Shown: positions 61,083-64,000 of the stretch, one piece after another
How positions within the stretch are numbered: the first letter of the stretch is position 1
How the letters are laid out: every line of letters starts with the position of its first letter
From: Leeuwenhoekiella nanhaiensis
GTDB taxonomy: Bacteria > Bacteroidota > Bacteroidia > Flavobacteriales > Flavobacteriaceae
Reading direction: 5' to 3'
DNA: 64,000 nt
NCBI RefSeq assembly: GCF_002744755.1
Contig: NZ_KZ319287.1
Location: forward strand, 1-64,000
Translations under genes and position numbers: made by a program
Notes under the pieces: generated by a model
Told to the model about the DNA's origin: nothing
The model's input: the letters and a program-made list of their open reading frames with translations, nothing else
Database searches by the model: none

Positions 61083-62072
61083 ATGAAAGTAGCTGTTGTA
61101 GGCGCTACCGGGATGGTAGGCCATGTGATGTTGCAGGTTTTAGCAGAGCGCAACTTCCCCATAACCGAATTAATACCTGTTGCCAGCGAGCGCTCAGTAG
61201 GTAAAACCGTTACCTATAAAGGTAAAGATTATACTATCAGCTCGATGGAAGATGCTATTGCAGCAAGACCTGATATTGCAATCTTTTCAGCCGGTGGAGG
61301 TACTTCTTTAGAATTTGCGCCTAAGTTTGCCGCTGTTGGTACTACCGTGGTTGACAACTCTTCAGCCTGGAGAATGGACCCCGATAAAAAACTCGTGGTT
61401 CCTGAAATTAATGCTTCAAGCCTTACAAACGAGGATAAAATCATTGCAAACCCCAACTGCTCTACCATTCAAATGGTTTTGGCACTTGCTCCATTGCATA
61501 AAAAATACAAAATTAAGCGTCTGGTAATCTCAACCTACCAGTCTATCACCGGTACCGGTGTTAAAGCTGTGCAGCAGCTTGAAAACGAGTATAAGGGCGA
61601 AAAAGGTGAAATGGCTTACCACTACCCCATTCACCGCAACGCCATCCCGGCTTGTGACGTGTTTACCGAAAACGGGTACACCAAAGAAGAGATGAAACTT
61701 GTAAACGAAACCCAGAAAATTCTTGGTGATAAAACCATCGCGGTTACCGCTACTGCAGTGCGTATACCTGTTGTAGGAGGTCATTCTGAAGCGATCAACG
61801 TGCAGTTTGAAAACGACTTTGATCTTGCTGAAGTACGTGAGTTGCTTCAGGCCCAGGAAGGCGTAACGGTACAGGACAATCCCGATACCAACACCTACCC
61901 AATGCCTATTTATGCCGAAGGTAAAAACGATGTATTCGTAGGCCGTATTCGTCGTGATTATTCACAACCCAACACGTTAAATATGTGGGTTGTTGCCGAT
62001 AACCTCCGTAAAGGTGCTGCTACAAACGCCGTACAAATCGCTGAATATTTAGCCGCAAAAAAATTGGTTTAA
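61083..62072 (+). CDS. asd: Aspartate-semialdehyde dehydrogenase
   Basis: A 329-residue enzyme reducing aspartyl phosphate to aspartate semialdehyde, the branch to lysine/diaminopimelate, threonine and methionine. The NADP motif is VVGATGMVG (5-13) and the nucleophile is Cys126 in NPNCSTIQM. The length is normal. A TACTTTTG box at 61049-61056 is a candidate -7, with a weak -33. A strong terminator follows. Confidence 0.95.
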   Translation: MKVAVVGATGMVGHVMLQVLAERNFPITELIPVASERSVGKTVTYKGKDYTISSMEDAIAARPDIAIFSAGGGTSLEFAPKFAAVGTTVVDNSSAWRMDPDKKLVVPEINASSLTNEDKIIANPNCSTIQMVLALAPLHKKYKIKRLVISTYQSITGTGVKAVQQLENEYKGEKGEMAYHYPIHRNAIPACDVFTENGYTKEEMKLVNETQKILGDKTIAVTATAVRIPVVGGHSEAINVQFENDFDLAEVRELLQAQEGVTVQDNPDTNTYPMPIYAEGKNDVFVGRIRRDYSQPNTLNMWVVADNLRKGAATNAVQIAEYLAAKKLV

Positions 62073-62098
62073 AACCAATACACTTTTTATAAAGACAT

Positions 62099-62132
62099 AA
62101 ACCTCTGAAGCTTCGTGTTTCAGAGGTTTTTT
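62099..62132 (+). terminator. Terminator of asd
   Basis: AAACCTCTGAA (62099-62109) pairs with TTCAGAGGTTT (62119-62129), an 11-bp stem followed by Ts. It ends 60 nt after the asd stop. Confidence 0.85.
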
Positions 62133-62140
62133 AATTGGAG

Positions 62141-62148
62141 TATATTTG
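62141..62148 (+). promoter_or_regulatory. -7 box (TATATTTG) of the oligopeptidase gene
   Basis: A perfect -7 box directly after the asd terminator and 21 nt before the ATG at 62170. Confidence 0.5.
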
Positions 62149-62169
62149 AAGGAATTCAATTTCCTTCAT

Positions 62170-64000
62170 ATGAAAAAAATAGCTTATCTGGGCGCCTTTA
62201 CTATACTCTTCAGCGCCTGCGAAAATCAAGAAAAAAAAGAATCTGATATGGCCATGACCTATCCTGAAACTAAAAAGGTAGACACTGTAGACACGTATTT
62301 CGGCACCGAAGTTCCTGATCCGTATCGCTGGCTCGAAGACGACCGCAGTGCCGAGACCGAAGCCTGGGTAAAGGCTGAAAATGAAGTCACCCAAGCCTAT
62401 TTGTCTAAAATTCCGTTTAAAGACGCGATTAAAGAAAAGCTAGAAAAAATCTGGAATTACGAGAAAATAGGTGCTCCGTTTAAAGAAGGCGATTACACCT
62501 ACTATTATAAAAACGACGGACTCCAGAACCAGTATGTGATCTACCGCTATAAAACCGATGCCGATCCTTCAACTGCCGAAGTCTTTTTAGATCCCAATAC
62601 ATTTTCGGAAGATGGAACGGTATCGCTGGGTGGACTCAGCTTTTCGGATAATGGGAAACTGGCTGCTTACAGCATTTCAGAAGGCGGAAGTGACTGGCGT
62701 AAGGTACTGGTGATGGACGCAGAAACCAAGGAGATCACCGAAGATACTTTAGTTGATATTAAATTCAGCGGTATCTCTTGGAGGGAAAATGATGGTTTCT
62801 ATTACTCCAGCTACGACAAGCCCGAAGGAAGCGAGCTCTCTGCAAAGACCGATCAGCATAAAGTATATTATCACAAGCTGAATACCCCTCAAAAAAGCGA
62901 CGAACTCATCTTCGGCGGTACGCCAGAGCAAAAACACCGCTATATTGGTGCCGGTACAACTGAAGATAACAAATACCTCATCTTAAGCGCCAGCAACGCG
63001 ACTTCAGGTAACAAACTGTTCATTAAGGATCTAACTAAGCCTAATGTCGATTTTGTAGCGATTGTGGATAACGAAGACACCAACACTTCCGTGATTGAAA
63101 ACGTAGGTTCTAAACTGTACATTGTTACTGATAAAGACGCGCCAAACAAGAAAATTGTTACCGTTGACGCTTCAAACCCGACCCCTGAAAATTGGGTAGA
63201 TTTTATCCCGGAAACCGAAAACGTGCTCTCCCCCTCAACCGGAGGAGGCTACTTTTTCACCGAATATATGGTTGACGCCGTTTCGCAGATCAAGCAATAC
63301 GATTATGACGGAAAATTAGTGCGTGAAGTAGAACTTCCGGGTATAGGTAGCGCCGGTGGTTTTGGGGCGAAAAAAGACGAAAAAGAACTGTACTACAGCT
63401 TTACCAATTATACGACTCCCGGAAGCATCTACAAATACGATATCGCTTCAGGCGCGTCTGAATTATTCCGCAAACCGGCTATTAATTTTAATCCCGAAAA
63501 TTACGAGAGTAAGCAGGTGTTTTACACTTCAAAAGACGGTACCAAAGTACCGATGATCATTACCTTTAAAAAAGGTCTTGAACTCAATGGGAAAAACCCG
63601 ACCATCTTGTATGGCTATGGGGGTTTTAATATTTCGCTTACCCCTTCTTTCAGCATTACCAATGCGATCTGGATGGAAATGGGTGGCGTTTATGCCGTGC
63701 CTAACCTACGCGGTGGCGGTGAGTACGGTAAAGAATGGCACGATGCCGGGACCAAAATGCAAAAGCAAAACGTATTTGACGACTTTATCGCTGCAGCAGA
63801 ATACCTGATTGCCGAAAACTATACCTCCAGCGATTACCTGGCCATTCGCGGCGGTTCTAACGGCGGTTTGCTGGTGGGTGCCACAATGACTCAACGACCC
63901 GATTTGATGAAGGTAGCACTCCCCGCTGTTGGCGTGATGGATATGCTGCGTTATCATACGTTTACCGCCGGAGCCGGTTGGGCGTACGATTACGGAACTT
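62170..64000 (+). CDS. Prolyl oligopeptidase family protein (3' end beyond window)
   Basis: The gene runs off the window after 610 codons. It begins with a lipoprotein signal (FTILFSAC, Cys17), unlike cytosolic prolyl oligopeptidases, so it is probably periplasmic or exported. The N-terminal PDPYRWLED motif and a beta-propeller region (about residues 80-450) precede the alpha/beta-hydrolase domain with ILYGYGGFN, the LRGGGEYG loop and the catalytic Ser563 in [10 protein letters not shown]. The catalytic Asp and His lie beyond the window. The enzyme cleaves short peptides after proline. It starts after the asd terminator with its own -7 box. Confidence 0.92.
   Translation, partial: MKKIAYLGAFTILFSACENQEKKESDMAMTYPETKKVDTVDTYFGTEVPDPYRWLEDDRSAETEAWVKAENEVTQAYLSKIPFKDAIKEKLEKIWNYEKIGAPFKEGDYTYYYKNDGLQNQYVIYRYKTDADPSTAEVFLDPNTFSEDGTVSLGGLSFSDNGKLAAYSISEGGSDWRKVLVMDAETKEITEDTLVDIKFSGISWRENDGFYYSSYDKPEGSELSAKTDQHKVYYHKLNTPQKSDELIFGGTPEQKHRYIGAGTTEDNKYLILSASNATSGNKLFIKDLTKPNVDFVAIVDNEDTNTSVIENVGSKLYIVTDKDAPNKKIVTVDASNPTPENWVDFIPETENVLSPSTGGGYFFTEYMVDAVSQIKQYDYDGKLVREVELPGIGSAGGFGAKKDEKELYYSFTNYTTPGSIYKYDIASGASELFRKPAINFNPENYESKQVFYTSKDGTKVPMIITFKKGLELNGKNPTILYGYGGFNISLTPSFSITNAIWMEMGGVYAVPNLRGGGEYGKEWHDAGTKMQKQNVFDDFIAAAEYLIAENYTSSDYLAIRGGSNGGLLVGATMTQRPDLMKVALPAVGVMDMLRYHTFTAGAGWAYDYGT

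Noticed and set aside
61004-61204. 66-codon ORF overlapping the asd start
   Set aside because: It overlaps asd in another frame and has no homologous features; the asd start is well supported.
1-64000. CRISPR array, prophage, rRNA operon or complete insertion sequence
   Set aside because: No regularly spaced short repeats with unique spacers, no phage structural genes, no rRNA sequence and no transposase were found. The repeats at 22.1 kb and 26.1 kb have the wrong unit and spacer properties for CRISPR.

Overview
The window looks like chromosome of a member of the Bacteroidota, most likely a marine-type Flavobacteriaceae. Evidence: -7 promoter boxes of the TAnnTTTG type before many genes and few Shine-Dalgarno sequences; lineage-typical genes (an IPExxVDY family protein between rnc and pyk, a long PurF-like protein, OmpA proteins with thrombospondin-3 repeats, a SPOR-tailed secreted protein, LytTR two-component pair); and intergenic repeats of a kind I associate with flavobacteria. 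Most of it is ordinary housekeeping and envelope sequence. There is no rRNA operon, prophage, CRISPR array or complete IS element.

Layout. 0.4-8.4 kb: alpha-2-macroglobulin-like lipoprotein plus penicillin-binding protein 1C. 8.4-14.7 kb: GbsR/MarR-type regulator with a palindromic operator candidate, then a tripartite RND efflux system. 14.8-17.1 kb: CYTH phosphatase, NAD(P)-binding protein, dinB. 17.1-21.4 kb (minus): acpP-fabF-rnc-IPExxVDY-pyk. 21.5-27.4 kb: purN, rnhA, PfkB kinase, PurF-like protein, a repeat-filled gap, sodB. 27.4-36.5 kb: AddA-like and AddB-like helicase-nuclease genes separated by two tandem OmpA/TSP3 paralogues. 36.5-45.4 kb: LytTR/LytS-type pair, an outer-membrane beta-barrel receptor, small membrane proteins, and a micro-lipoprotein/TPR-kinase/response-regulator operon. 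45.4-45.9 kb: tRNA-Ala(GGC) with a GIY-YIG cassette. 46-54.5 kb: acetyltransferase, MATE transporter, 2OG oxygenase, a 31-codon ORF plus 6-carboxytetrahydropterin synthase, lpxH, a toxin-antitoxin pair, recJ and a SPOR protein. 54.6-64 kb: AhpD-like protein, beta-lactamase-like protein inside a duplicated rsmI 3' end, rsmI, tdk, alr, mscL, asd and the first 610 codons of a prolyl oligopeptidase that runs off the window.

The most interesting locus is 45451-45848 (minus strand). In transcription order it reads: tRNA promoter, a broken 5' half of tRNA-Ala ending in the anticodon loop, a GIY-YIG nuclease ORF whose ATG directly follows that anticodon-loop junction, then a complete tRNA-Ala gene. 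This is what is expected if a small endonuclease cassette entered the anticodon loop and carried a fresh tRNA 5' half that rebuilds the target. The GIY-YIG ORF holds a G-GGA-AAG heptamer. Only the -1 frame after it encodes the usual C-terminal part with the candidate catalytic Glu, and that frame stops inside the intact tRNA.

Other points worth checking are the 124-bp rsmI 3'-end duplication around a beta-lactamase-like gene, a 138-bp-period tandem repeat and an adjacent folded repeat at 26.0-26.6 kb, the duplicated OmpA genes with duplicated promoters, a hairpin-rich leader at 42.5-42.9 kb, and a small ORF in front of the pterin synthase gene.
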